A stretch of DNA of 64,000 bases from Candidatus Schekmanbacteria bacterium (GTDB lineage: Bacteria; CSSED10-310; JACPHN01), in the NCBI GenBank assembly GCA_016188575.1, contig JACPHN010000045.1, positions 6,261-70,260 of the forward strand. Direction: 5' to 3'. Positions 44,816 to 55,027 of the stretch are shown here, piece by piece. Both the position numbers and the translations under genes were made by a program. Numbering within the stretch: position 1 is the stretch's first letter; each line of letters begins with the position of its first letter. Under the pieces are notes generated by a model. It was given only the letters and a program-made list of their open reading frames with translations. It was not told where the DNA came from and did not search any database.

Positions 44816-47800
44816 GCCCCGCCATCGAGAAGGACATGGTGCTCGAGGGCCCGCTTTGGCCCGAGCCGGTCCGCGTCCTCTGCGTCGACTGCTTCGGCAC
44901 GATGCTCCAAGTCGACGCCGTCGGCACCCGCACGCGGCAGTTCTACCCGGGCATCATCGTGACCGCCGCGCAGGCGGATGGCCTCAAGGTTGTGTCGAGC
45001 GCGAAGGGAATGGACTTCTCGGGCGACCCGGAAGCCTTCCACCTCGCCATCGAGGCGATGCGCATCCGGCTCGCCTACGAGTATGACCCGTACTTCGCGG
45101 TCAACGCCTCGACGATCACGCCGCTGCCTCATCAGCTCGACGCGGTCTACCGCTACATGCTGAAGTCGCCGCTCGTTCGCCTCCTGCTCGCGGACGATCC
45201 TGGCGCCGGCAAGACCATCATGGCTGGCCTGCTCCTGAAGGAGCTGCGCTTCCGGGGGCTCGCCGACCGGGTGCTGGTCGTCGTGCCGCCGCTCATCGCC
45301 CGCCAGTGGCAAGAGGAGCTCTCGGGTAAGTTCTCCGAGGAGCTCTCGATCATCGATAACGGCGTGTTGAAGGCCAACGTTGGTCGCAACCCCTGGATCG
45401 AAAACGACCGCTGCATCACCTCGCTCTACTGGGCTGCGCGGGACAACGTGCTCGAGACGCTCAAGGAGGCGGACTGGGATCTGGTGATCGTGGACGAGGC
45501 CCACAAGATGGCGGCCTACCGCCAGGGCGTCCGCTCGCAGAAGACCCGAAAGACCCGACTCTACCGGCTGGGCGAAGACCTCTCGGCCCGCACCAAGCAT
45601 CTGCTGCTCTTGACGGCGACGCCCCACAAGGGCGATCCCGAAAACTTCCGCCTGCTGCTCGAGCTGCTCGACAAGGACCTCTTCGCCGACCGGCACATCC
45701 TGGAGGAGGCGATGTCCTCCTCGGACAACCCGATCATCCTCCGTCGCCTGAAGGAGGAGATGTGCCACTTCGACGGGAGGCCGCTCTTTCCGCAACGAAC
45801 CGTGAAGACCGTCGCCTTTGACCTCAGCCGGGCCGAACGTGACCTCTACGACGAAGTCACCGAGTATGTCTCCGAGCACTTCAACAGGGCGATGCAGAAG
45901 GAGAAGCGCAACGTCGGCTTCGCCATGACCATCCTGCAGCGGCGCCTGACCTCGAGCCTGGCTGCCATCACCGCATCGCTCACGCGCCGGCACGAGCGCC
46001 TGCAGACCCTTCTCGACCAGGTCCGCGCTCTCGCCGCCACCAAAGCGGGCGGCGCGCTTCGCGGCAGCGATGGCGACGCGACTCTCGAAGAGCTGCTCGG
46101 AGGCGCCGAGGTCGACGATCTCGATGACCTGTCCGAGGCCGAGCGGTGGGATGTCGAGGACTCCCTCCTCGAGCGCCACACCAACGCCGAGTCTATCGAG
46201 GAGCTGGAGGCTGAGGTCCTCGCCCTCGAGCGACTCGCGCGGCGGGCCCGTGGCGCGCTCGGCAGCGGCATCGAGGCCAAGCTGGTCCAACTGACGGACG
46301 CCATCCTGCGCGATGAAGGCCTGGCAGCGCGCGGCGAGAAGCTCCTCATCTTCACCGAGGCGAAGGATACGCTCACCTTCCTCGTGAGCCAGCTTCGTGC
46401 GCAGGGTTTCAAGGTCGCCGTCATCAATGGCTCGCTCTCGATGGACCAGCGACGCCAGCAGCAGGTGCTGTTCCGGGGCGAGGCGCAGATCATGGTCGCG
46501 ACGGAGGCGGGTGGCGAGTCCATCAACCTCCAGTTCTGCAACCAGATGGTCAACTACGACATTCCGTGGAACCCCAACCGCCTCGAGCAGCGGATGGGCC
46601 GCATCCACCGCATCGGCCAGAAGAACGAGGTCTTCATCTTCAACCTCGTGGCCACCGACACCCGCGAGGGCGCCGTGCTGGCGGCGCTCCTGCGCAAGAT
46701 GGAGGAGATGCGGCAAGGGCTCGGCGCCGACCGCGTGTTCGACCTCGTCGGCGACCTCCTCGATGACCACGAGATCTCCCTCGCCGACCTGATCATCGAC
46801 TGCATCACGAACCGCCGGCGGCTCGCCGACGCCGTGGCCAGCATCGAGCAGGCCGTCAGCCCCGATCACGAGGCGTCGCTCAATGCAGCCCGAGAGGAGG
46901 GGCTCGCCCGCCGCTTCGTGAACCTGCCCGAGCTTCGTCACGAGGCGGCTCGCTCGGCAAGTCAGGCGTTGCTCCCGTCGCACCTCGAGAGCTTTTTCAC
47001 GCGCACCCTGGAGCGGAACCGCGGGCGCTGGGAGCGGCGGGCGGACGGGAAGCTCCGCGTCGAGCGTGTGCCGGTGAATCTGCGGCACGAGCAGGAGCTC
47101 GACTTCCGGCGCCGTTACGGCACCGTGGAGCGTGCCTACCTCTCCCTGACCTTCGACAAGGCCGCGGTCGGCGAGGACGGACGCACCGAGCTGCTCGGCC
47201 CGGGGCATCCACTCTTCGAGTCGGTGCTCCAGGCAGCCGAGGTCGGCTTTACCGACGCCCTCGCGCGCGGTGCCGTGTTCTTCGACGTCGATGCACGCGC
47301 GCCCGAGCGCCTCTGGTTCTTCCGCGGAGTCGTCGGCGACGGCACTGGACGAGTCCTCTCGCAGCGCCTCTTCGCTGTCCGCGAGGTCGTTGCCGGCGGC
47401 GGCACCGCCCTCGCGCCGGCGCACCCGATCCACCTCCACGACCTTCGTCCGCGCTGCGATCGGGCTCCGCCACCGCCCATGATGGACTTCGCCGCGTGCA
47501 AGCACGCGGCTACGCGTTACTGCCTCGAGCAGATGGTGCCGCGCCTTGTCGACGAGGTTGCGAGCGGACGCCTGAAGGAGCTCGGGCTCAAGGAGCGCTA
47601 CCTTGAACGATCCTTCCGCGTGGTGATCAGCCGGCACGCCGACAGGCTCCTCGATCTCGAAGCGAAGTCGGGGGCGGGGCAGGACATAAGCCTGGCCGTG
47701 GGTCGCGAGCAACGGCTGATGAATGAAGCCAGGCGGCGGCAGCAGGAGCGCCTCGCCGAGGTGCGGCTCGAGCAGCAGCTCGTCCCGCGCGCCCCCGAGC

Positions 47801-48231
47801 TGCTCGGCGTGGTCACCGTGTTGCCCGCCGAGGCAAAAGTAGGCGACGCGAAGGCAGACGACAAGCTGCTCGCCCGCGTGCGCGAGGTCGAGGCGGCGCA
47901 CGGGCGGGCTCTCGAGGACACCCGCGGCGAGGGGCTCGGCTTCGACGCCATTGCGCGCGATGCCGACGGCCAGGACGTGCGCTTCGTTCTGGCCCGCACT
48001 CTCGATGCCGATTCGCGCCTGTGGCTCCGCGCGACCGAGTGGGCGCAGGTGCAGCACCTGGGTGATCGCGTTCAGATGTACGCCGCCCGCGATGGTCAGC
48101 TCCTGACGCTGGCCGCGAAGGACGCGGCGCGCGCCGCCGACATCGACGAGACGAACCGAAGGGTCTCCATCCGCCTCGCCGGGCTTCTGCTCCCGCTGGC
48201 GGCAGCGCGTGATGTGAGGAGCGAAGCATGA
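44812..48231 (+). CDS. SNF2-type (SF2) helicase with a C-terminal DUF3883-like domain
   Basis: 1139 residues from the ATG at 44812. RecA-like domain 1 has Walker A ADDPGAGKT, motif Ia and VDEAH; domain 2 has GGESINLQFCNQMVNYDIPWNPNRLEQRMGRIHR across its helicase-C signature. A coiled linker lies between them. The far C-terminus (GLGFDAIARDADGQDVRFV ... ATEWAQVQHLGDRVQMY) resembles DUF3883, a nuclease-related fold, but the usual ExK is replaced by VLARTL. Such helicases move on DNA in restriction-type defence systems. It overlaps the methyltransferase by 4 nt. Confidence 0.9.
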   Translation: MSPAIEKDMVLEGPLWPEPVRVLCVDCFGTMLQVDAVGTRTRQFYPGIIVTAAQADGLKVVSSAKGMDFSGDPEAFHLAIEAMRIRLAYEYDPYFAVNASTITPLPHQLDAVYRYMLKSPLVRLLLADDPGAGKTIMAGLLLKELRFRGLADRVLVVVPPLIARQWQEELSGKFSEELSIIDNGVLKANVGRNPWIENDRCITSLYWAARDNVLETLKEADWDLVIVDEAHKMAAYRQGVRSQKTRKTRLYRLGEDLSARTKHLLLLTATPHKGDPENFRLLLELLDKDLFADRHILEEAMSSSDNPIILRRLKEEMCHFDGRPLFPQRTVKTVAFDLSRAERDLYDEVTEYVSEHFNRAMQKEKRNVGFAMTILQRRLTSSLAAITASLTRRHERLQTLLDQVRALAATKAGGALRGSDGDATLEELLGGAEVDDLDDLSEAERWDVEDSLLERHTNAESIEELEAEVLALERLARRARGALGSGIEAKLVQLTDAILRDEGLAARGEKLLIFTEAKDTLTFLVSQLRAQGFKVAVINGSLSMDQRRQQQVLFRGEAQIMVATEAGGESINLQFCNQMVNYDIPWNPNRLEQRMGRIHRIGQKNEVFIFNLVATDTREGAVLAALLRKMEEMRQGLGADRVFDLVGDLLDDHEISLADLIIDCITNRRRLADAVASIEQAVSPDHEASLNAAREEGLARRFVNLPELRHEAARSASQALLPSHLESFFTRTLERNRGRWERRADGKLRVERVPVNLRHEQELDFRRRYGTVERAYLSLTFDKAAVGEDGRTELLGPGHPLFESVLQAAEVGFTDALARGAVFFDVDARAPERLWFFRGVVGDGTGRVLSQRLFAVREVVAGGGTALAPAHPIHLHDLRPRCDRAPPPPMMDFAACKHAATRYCLEQMVPRLVDEVASGRLKELGLKERYLERSFRVVISRHADRLLDLEAKSGAGQDISLAVGREQRLMNEARRRQQERLAEVRLEQQLVPRAPELLGVVTVLPAEAKVGDAKADDKLLARVREVEAAHGRALEDTRGEGLGFDAIARDADGQDVRFVLARTLDADSRLWLRATEWAQVQHLGDRVQMYAARDGQLLTLAAKDAARAADIDETNRRVSIRLAGLLLPLAAARDVRSEA

Positions 48232-50941
48232 CCGACAGGCGCCTCATCGAGGACAGCCTCCCCCTCGCGGAGATCAGCGAAGAGAGTGCAAGGGAGAAGA
48301 CCCTGCGCGTCGGCAATCCGTCTGTCCTTCACCCTTGGTGGGCTCGGAGGCCACTCGCTGCATGTCGAGCTGCGGCGTACGCTGCCCTGCGACCAGCTCC
48401 TCGCGACGAGGCAGCACGAACCGATGAGCTCAAGCAGACCGCGGCAGTGGCGCAATTCGATGGTTCGGGTGTCGAAGTGGCCGCGGCGAAGTTCCGTACC
48501 GGTTCCTTCCGTGTCCTGGATCCGTTTTCCGGGGGGGGCACATTCCCGCTGGCCGCGCAGCAGCTCGGGTGCGAGGCCTACTCCACAGACCTGAACCCTG
48601 TCGCATCGATCGTGCAGGTTGCGACACTAGCTCTAAACCAAGAGTGGGGAGCGCTCGACTCCTCGCCCGTGGAGGCTTCAGCGGGCACGCTATTCCCCCA
48701 GGACGAGCGGAAGAAATCCATGCTGTTCGAGGCAGTCAAGAACTGGACTTATCGAATCGAAGAGAATGCTCGCGAGGTGCTCGAGCCACTATATCCGGCC
48801 GTCGTCGCCAACGAGCGGATTACCGCGTATCTATGGGCACATACCATCCCGTGCCAGACCCAGCATGCAGGGCTACGGTTCCACTCATTCGCCAGACCTG
48901 GCTGTCGCAAAAGCGGAAGGGGGGAAGCACGGCTCTGAAGTTGTTGGCGGACCGGGCCGCTAGAACGATTGAGTTCGAGGTAGTCACGGCAGAGGAGCTT
49001 GGCTTCGATCCGTCGGTCGGAACGATTGTTCGGGGCAACGCGCGTTGTCCGCTCTGTGACGAGGTCACTTCGGCCAAAGATGTTCGACGTCTCGGTCAAG
49101 AGGGCAAGCTTGGAGAACGTCTACTCTGCGTCGTTACGGACCGTACTGGAGAGTCTGGAAAGATGTTCCGGCTGCCGCGATCTTCTGACCTAGACGCGGT
49201 AGCTCATGCCCGCCGACTCCGCAGAGACCTCGATTCTGCCGAGCTTGCTCCAGGACTGAGCGCGCTGCCGAACGAACCGCTCCCGCCGCACGGAACCCTC
49301 GGATTCCGGATTCAGAACTATGGCTACAAGACGTGGTCTGACCTGTTTACTGATCGGCAGCTTGTGGCGTTGTCAACTCTCTCTCGACTGGTCCATGACT
49401 CTCACGGCGAACGCGTACGCGAGTTTGCGAGACTGGGCCATGACGAGTCTGCGCGTTTCGCGGCAGCCGTCACCACGTACCTCGCCCTCATGGTTAGCCG
49501 CCTCGCGAACTATTGCTCTCGGCAGTGTTGGTGGCTCTCCATTGACGGCGAACGTATCGCCAACACCTTTGGCCGACAGGCCGTGTCGATGACGTGGGAT
49601 TATGCCGAAACGTTCCCTTTGAATCCGCTCTCTGCGAATTGGGACAACGCCCGGTCTGCCGTGCTCTCGGTGCTGGAGTTCCTGCCACGAAACAACCCCG
49701 CTACTGTCCAGAGTGCTAGTGCCGACCGGCTGCCCTTTCCAGACGGCATGTTCGATGCGGTCTTGACGGATCCGCCGTACTACGACGCGGTGCCGTACTC
49801 GGATCTCAGTGATTTCTTCTACGTGTGGCAACGACGGATTCTGCACGACGTACATCCCGCGCTCTTCCGAACCGACCTGACACCGAAGCGCGCTGAGATC
49901 GTGCAAAACCCAGTTCGAGGGAAGGATGCAGAGAGCTTCGAGCGCGGGATGCGCGACGCCTTTTCGGAGATTCGACGGGTGCTGAGAGACGACGGGTTGG
50001 CCGTGGTCGTGTTCGCGCACAAGACTACCCACGCATGGGAAACCATGCTCGCCGGTCTGCTCGCCTCTGGGCTTGTGGTGACGGCGTCGTGGCCCATCGA
50101 AACCGAGCAGCGCGGACGACTGCGTGCCCAAGCATCGGCAAGCCTCGCATCCTCGGTCTTCATCGTCTGCCGCAAGCGATCCGCTCACGATGATGGCTTT
50201 CTCGATGACGTGGAGCCCGCCCTGAAGACCCGTCTCCACGAGCGCCTCGACTACTTCTGGTCGCAGGGTATCCGCGGCGCCGACTTCTTCATGTCGGCCA
50301 TCGGCCCCGCCGTCGAGGTTTTCGGGCGGCACAAGCGGGTCCTCAAGCTCAGCGGCGAGGAGGTCACGATCGCCGAGCTGCTCGACAAGGTCCGCGGCAT
50401 CGTCGCCGACTACGCCCTGCAGCGCATCGTTCACGGCGAGGCCGCCGGCAACGTTGACCAGGCCAGCCGCTTCTACGTCATCTGGCGCTGGGCGTTCGGT
50501 ACGTCGGAGGTCGAGGCGGGCGAGGCCATTCACATGGCGCAGTCGATGGGCTGCGAGCTCGACGAGCTCGTGGCCGACAGGGGCGTGCTCAACAAGAAGG
50601 GCGACAAGGTCAACCTCAGGGGCCCGCTCGACCGCAAGAGGGTGAAGGGGCTCGGCGAGCCGGCTGCCACCGGCGCCCTGGCCCCGCTCATCGACGTGCT
50701 CCACCGGGCCGTGAACCTCTGGGCTGCCGGCGAGCGGCAGGACCTCGCCGACTTCCTCGCTGCAGCCCTGCCCCCAGGAGGTGTCGACCGCATGCAGCGC
50801 CTCGCGCAGAGCGTCGTCGACGTGCTGCCTCCGGGTGACAAGGAACGCGCGCTCTACGAGAGCTTCCTGGTCGGGGCGCGCTCGCTGCCCGGACCGACGA
50901 AGAAAAACGAAGTCGTCAGCAGGCAGCTCAAGCTGTTTTAG
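48228..50941 (+). pseudogene. DUF1156 adenine-specific DNA methyltransferase, single frameshift
   Basis: The first part (48228 to about 48854) reads MTDRRLIEDSLPLAEISEESAREKTLRVG-type sequence with the SAM motif DPFSGGGTFPLAA. After AHTIPC the frame must shift: PACRATVPLIRQTWLSQKRKGG continues in the next frame to 50941, with zinc-finger Cys (PAC; CPLC), the catalytic DPPYYDAVPYSDLSDFFYVW and a C-terminal domain. One base appears to be missing within 48855-48860, inside the Cys-rich finger. The central 1.7 kb has visibly less GC-biased codons than both ends. COG1743-type methylases modify adenine. Without correction the product is truncated before the catalytic motif. Confidence 0.88.
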
Positions 50942-50952
50942 GAGACGAAGCC

Positions 50953-53841
50953 ATGCCCATCACAACTCCTTGGCGGCAGATCGTTACGCCCCACGACAAC
51001 ATCCGGCAGGGCCGGGTGAAGCAGAACGACTTCGCCGCGAGCCTGGCAGACGTGTTGCACCACCGGGGCAACGCCGACTACTACGACCCCGTGCGCTTCC
51101 TCAACCGCACGTTCCTCACGGCGGGGCTGCGACAGCTCGCGGGGGAGGTGGTCGGTCGACTCACGGGTCAGGGCGACGGCGATGCGGTGATGCAGATCCA
51201 GACGCCCTTCGGTGGCGGCAAGACGCACACGCTCATCACGCTCTACCATCTCGTGAGGAACGGCCGAGCGTGCTTCGATCACCCGGCCCTGAGCGCGTAC
51301 TGGCTCGGTCGGGGCTGGAAGGTGCCACCGAGCGTCGCCGTCGCGGCCTTCGACGGGAATCAGGTGGGCGTCGGCGCTGTGGAGGTGGAGCCGGGCCTGT
51401 CGGTCCAGACCATGTGGGGCCACCTGGCGTGGCAGCTCGCCGGGCGGGCTGGCTACGAGCTGATGCGCAACTTCGACGCCAACCGCGTCTCGCCGAGCGG
51501 CGAGGATATCGACCGGGTCCTCGAGGCCGCGGGCGGGGGGCTGATCATCCTCGACGAGGTGGCGAGCTACGTCGAGACCGCTGCCGCCGTGGCTGTCCAC
51601 GACTCGACTTTGGCGGCGCAGACGCGTACCTTCCTACAACGGCTCGCCACGCGCGCCGGTCATCACGAGCGCGTGATCCTCGTCGCCACGCTGCCGCGCA
51701 GCGATGGCACGCAGACGCACGGCATGGCCTCGTTGCAGGTGCTGCAAGCGCTTCAGGAGCTATTCGGTCGCGTCCAGAAGGTCCGCGAGCCCGTCGCCGG
51801 AGACGAGGTCCACGAGATCATTCGCCGCCGCCTGTTCGTGCCCTTCGGGCAAGACACCGAGGACAAGGGGACCCGCACCAGGAAGGGAAAGAACCGCGAC
51901 GCGACCATCCATGCGTACGTGGCCGACCTCAAGACGCGTCCGCAGGTCCCGGACTTCGCCAAGGAGCACACGTACGCCGAGCGCTTCAGGCAGAGCTATC
52001 CCTTCCACCCGTACCTGCTGGACGTGATCAACCGCTACGTCGGCGCCAACCCCAAGTTCCAGCGTACGCGGGGCGTGCTCCGCATTCTCGCACTGGTTGT
52101 CGCCGATCTGCTCAAGAACAACCACAACGGCGGACTTATCCAGGCGAGCGACATCGACCTGACCAACGAGGAGATCCGGTCCGAGGTGCTCGAGCTCGTC
52201 GATCGTGAGTTCCGATCGGCGCTCGAGGCCGACATCATCGGCGGCGGGGCGAACGCGATCGACCTCGACCGCCAGAGCCCACAGATGACGCAGTGGCACA
52301 TCGCGGCTGGCCTGGCGGCGACGACCTTCCTGTTCACCTGCGAGGCTGGGAACGGCTCGCGAGGAGCGACGCTCGCGGAGCTGCATCTCGCGTCCGCCCG
52401 GCCCGAGATCGACTTCGGCACGATCCCCGGCGTCGTGCTGCAGATGAAGGAGCGCTTCCACTTCATCAACACCGAGGGCGAGCGCTTCCGCTTCTCGACG
52501 ACGCCGAATCTCAACCGCATCCTCCTCGACGCCAAGAACGGTGTCGATGACGAGCAGGCACGCGAGCGTCTCGAAGCCGAGATCCGCAAGCTGCTCTCTC
52601 AGGCTCCGCTCTCCCCCTACATCTGGCCCGAGGGTCCAGGGGACATCGCCGACAGCGCGAGCAACAAGCTCGTCGTCATGCCGCCGGAGCGAGCCTTTGG
52701 GCCTGCGAGCCGAGCCGAGACGCAGGCGGCCGTCCTCGACATCCTCAACAAGAGTGGGTCCACACACCGCACGCGGCGAAACACCCTCGTGTTCCTCATC
52801 GCGGACGAGGGCGAGGTCGCGCTGCTCAAGGAGCGCGTGCGCAGCCTGCTGGCTGCCGAGAACGTCGACACCAACCGCGAGCGTCACAACCTGTCGAAGA
52901 CCCAGGTCACGCAGCTTCAGACGGAGAAGACCAACGCGGCCAAGGGCGTACGCCAGCAGATCCTCCGCGCGTACCGCCACACTGCGTGGGGCGGCAGCAA
53001 CGGCGACCCGCTCAAGGCGATGGACATGGGGCAGCCGCCGGCCACCACTGATCAGAACCTCACGGACCTCGTCGTGGCGTTCCTGAGGGAGAAGCAGAAG
53101 TACCTCGAGCAGATCGCGTCGATCCTCCTCGTGCACCCGACCAAGCTCCAGGTCTGGCCCGAGGACGAGCCTGCGCTCAGGCTCAAGGCGCTCCCCGGCT
53201 ACTTCCGCAGCTTCACGCACCTGCCGATTCTCAAGGATGACGAGGTCCTCAAGCAGTCGATCGCCGACGGCGTGCGCGCTGGTCACTTCGCGCTCTGTGA
53301 GGGAACGAGCGCCGCGGACGCGAAGGTCCTCCACTACAAGACCAGTCTCACGACCACCGGCGTCGCACTCGACGATGGCTACCTCCTGGTGCGACCGGCG
53401 TTGGCCGAGCAGAAGCTGCAGGAGGAGAAGGCCAGGGTCGTGGGTGGAACCTCGGTCGTGACCGTCACCCCGACCCCGCCGACCGGCGTCGCGCAGCCGC
53501 CCTCGGGGACGGGCCCGGCTCCCGTCGCGCCCGCAGGGGGAATGGGAGCGGGCGGCGCAACGATCACGACGACACCGACCGGGACGAAGCCGTCAACGGG
53601 CAAGGACGGCAGGCCGCGTCGCGTCCGGCTCGACGTCGAAGTTCCGTTCACCGACTTCCACACGTTCTACACGGGCATCATCAACGCGCTCGGGCGCAAT
53701 GCGGACAAGATCGAGATCAGGGTCCAGGTCGAGGCGTCGGCGGCGGCCGGCTTCAGCCCGACGCTCATCGAGGACACGGTCAAGGAGACGCTGTTCAACC
53801 TGTTCCACACCGACGACCTCCTCACCGTAGCCGAAGACTAG
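50953..53841 (+). CDS. DUF499 AAA+ ATPase
   Basis: 962 residues. Opens TPWRQIVTPHDNIRQGRVKQNDFAASLADV, with Walker A TPFGGGKTHT near 87 and LIILDEVASYVETAAAV as Walker B. A Pro/Thr/Gly-rich linker (about 835-890) leads to a C-terminal domain. DUF499 ATPases occur with DUF1156 methylases and SNF2-type helicases, and a relative (PglY/BrxC) is found in Pgl/BREX. It lies 12 bp after the methyltransferase. Presumed motor or switch of the defence module. Confidence 0.9.
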   Translation: MPITTPWRQIVTPHDNIRQGRVKQNDFAASLADVLHHRGNADYYDPVRFLNRTFLTAGLRQLAGEVVGRLTGQGDGDAVMQIQTPFGGGKTHTLITLYHLVRNGRACFDHPALSAYWLGRGWKVPPSVAVAAFDGNQVGVGAVEVEPGLSVQTMWGHLAWQLAGRAGYELMRNFDANRVSPSGEDIDRVLEAAGGGLIILDEVASYVETAAAVAVHDSTLAAQTRTFLQRLATRAGHHERVILVATLPRSDGTQTHGMASLQVLQALQELFGRVQKVREPVAGDEVHEIIRRRLFVPFGQDTEDKGTRTRKGKNRDATIHAYVADLKTRPQVPDFAKEHTYAERFRQSYPFHPYLLDVINRYVGANPKFQRTRGVLRILALVVADLLKNNHNGGLIQASDIDLTNEEIRSEVLELVDREFRSALEADIIGGGANAIDLDRQSPQMTQWHIAAGLAATTFLFTCEAGNGSRGATLAELHLASARPEIDFGTIPGVVLQMKERFHFINTEGERFRFSTTPNLNRILLDAKNGVDDEQARERLEAEIRKLLSQAPLSPYIWPEGPGDIADSASNKLVVMPPERAFGPASRAETQAAVLDILNKSGSTHRTRRNTLVFLIADEGEVALLKERVRSLLAAENVDTNRERHNLSKTQVTQLQTEKTNAAKGVRQQILRAYRHTAWGGSNGDPLKAMDMGQPPATTDQNLTDLVVAFLREKQKYLEQIASILLVHPTKLQVWPEDEPALRLKALPGYFRSFTHLPILKDDEVLKQSIADGVRAGHFALCEGTSAADAKVLHYKTSLTTTGVALDDGYLLVRPALAEQKLQEEKARVVGGTSVVTVTPTPPTGVAQPPSGTGPAPVAPAGGMGAGGATITTTPTGTKPSTGKDGRPRRVRLDVEVPFTDFHTFYTGIINALGRNADKIEIRVQVEASAAAGFSPTLIEDTVKETLFNLFHTDDLLTVAED

Positions 53842-53842
53842 C

Positions 53843-55027
53843 ATGCTGGCACGCATCGAAATCAAGGCCTTCAAGTCGATACGCGAAGCTGCGATCGACC
53901 TCGGCGAGGTGAACGTATTCATCGGCGCCAATGGCAGCGGGAAGTCCAACATTCTCGAGGCCATAGGCGTCCTGGGAGCAGCCGCGGCGGGTCGCGTCGA
54001 TGATGAGGCGTTGCTTCGACGCGGCGTTCGGCCCGGGGTGCCCGCGCTCTACAAGACGTCTTTTCGTGGCGAGCGCGTACGCGACGCGATCCGGTTCGGC
54101 GCCTTCGCCGGGAGCTCGAGCTACGAGGTGGAGCTCAACAATCCCATCGACCAGCCACGCCCCGCATGGACCTTCAAAACCGAGAAACTCGTCGTCGAGG
54201 GCAAGAAGGTCTTGGGCCGCTCGCGAGCGTCGGTGAGCTACCAATCACTCGACCCTGAGCAGGGGCTTGCGGCCCTGAAAGCGGTCAGTCTGGCTCCGGG
54301 CTCGGCTGGTTCGAGCCTGCTCAAGGAGCTCAGAGAGTTCGCGATCTACGCCCCCAACACAGCTTCCCTGCGGGGCCTCGTCAGCGACTCGCAGTCCCGG
54401 GCGCCTGTTGGCCTCGCTGGCGGCAGACTCGCGGAGGCCGTCGAAGAGCTGCGGCACCTGGCTCGCGGAGACGAAAGAACCGAAGAAGTGGTCGAGGACG
54501 TCCTCGGACTCGTGGACTGGGTGGAGACGTTCGGAGCGAAGGCGGGGGCAAGCGTTCCCCTGTCACCCACGATCCCACGCCAGCAACGCGTGCTCTTCTT
54601 CCGTGATCGCTTCATGGCTGAGGGTCGGAATGAGGTCAGCGCCTACGACACCAGCGAGGGCGCCCTCTACGTGCTCTTCGCCGCGGTCGTGGCAATTCAT
54701 CCGGAAAGCCCGAAGTTCCTTGCGGTCGACAACTTCGACGCTACCTTGAACCCGCGCCTGGTGCGCGCCTTGATGGCCGCGGTCGGCCAATGGGTGCTGG
54801 GCAGCGGCCGTCAGCTCCTCCTGACCTGTCACAATCCCCTCGTACTCGATGGTCTCGCGCTGCAGGACGACCGCGTGCGGCTGTTCGCCGTGGACCGTTC
54901 GGCAAGGGGCTTTACCGCGGTCCGTCCCGTCATCGTCGACGACGCACTGCTGGCCAAGGCCCGCGAGGGTTGGCCGCTCTCTCGCCTTTGGGTCAGCGGA
55001 AACCTTGGGGGAGTCCCCAATGTATAG
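53843..55027 (+). CDS. SMC/RecF-like (AAA_21-type) ATPase
   Basis: 394 residues. N-terminal MLARIEIKAFKSIREAAIDL and Walker A GANGSGKSN (P-loop). The C-terminal half has the signature-like region, Walker B-type FLAVDNFDATLNPRL and switch His in LLLTCHNPLVLDGL. This is the OLD/RecF-like predicted ATPase fold seen in many defence systems. It starts 1 nt after the DUF499 stop and overlaps the TOPRIM-like gene, with which it probably works as a two-protein OLD-like nuclease. Confidence 0.88.
   Translation: MLARIEIKAFKSIREAAIDLGEVNVFIGANGSGKSNILEAIGVLGAAAAGRVDDEALLRRGVRPGVPALYKTSFRGERVRDAIRFGAFAGSSSYEVELNNPIDQPRPAWTFKTEKLVVEGKKVLGRSRASVSYQSLDPEQGLAALKAVSLAPGSAGSSLLKELREFAIYAPNTASLRGLVSDSQSRAPVGLAGGRLAEAVEELRHLARGDERTEEVVEDVLGLVDWVETFGAKAGASVPLSPTIPRQQRVLFFRDRFMAEGRNEVSAYDTSEGALYVLFAAVVAIHPESPKFLAVDNFDATLNPRLVRALMAAVGQWVLGSGRQLLLTCHNPLVLDGLALQDDRVRLFAVDRSARGFTAVRPVIVDDALLAKAREGWPLSRLWVSGNLGGVPNV

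Noticed and set aside
44596-48057. 1153-residue minus-strand frame
   Set aside because: Opposite the helicase gene; no motifs, arises from the high-GC codon pattern.
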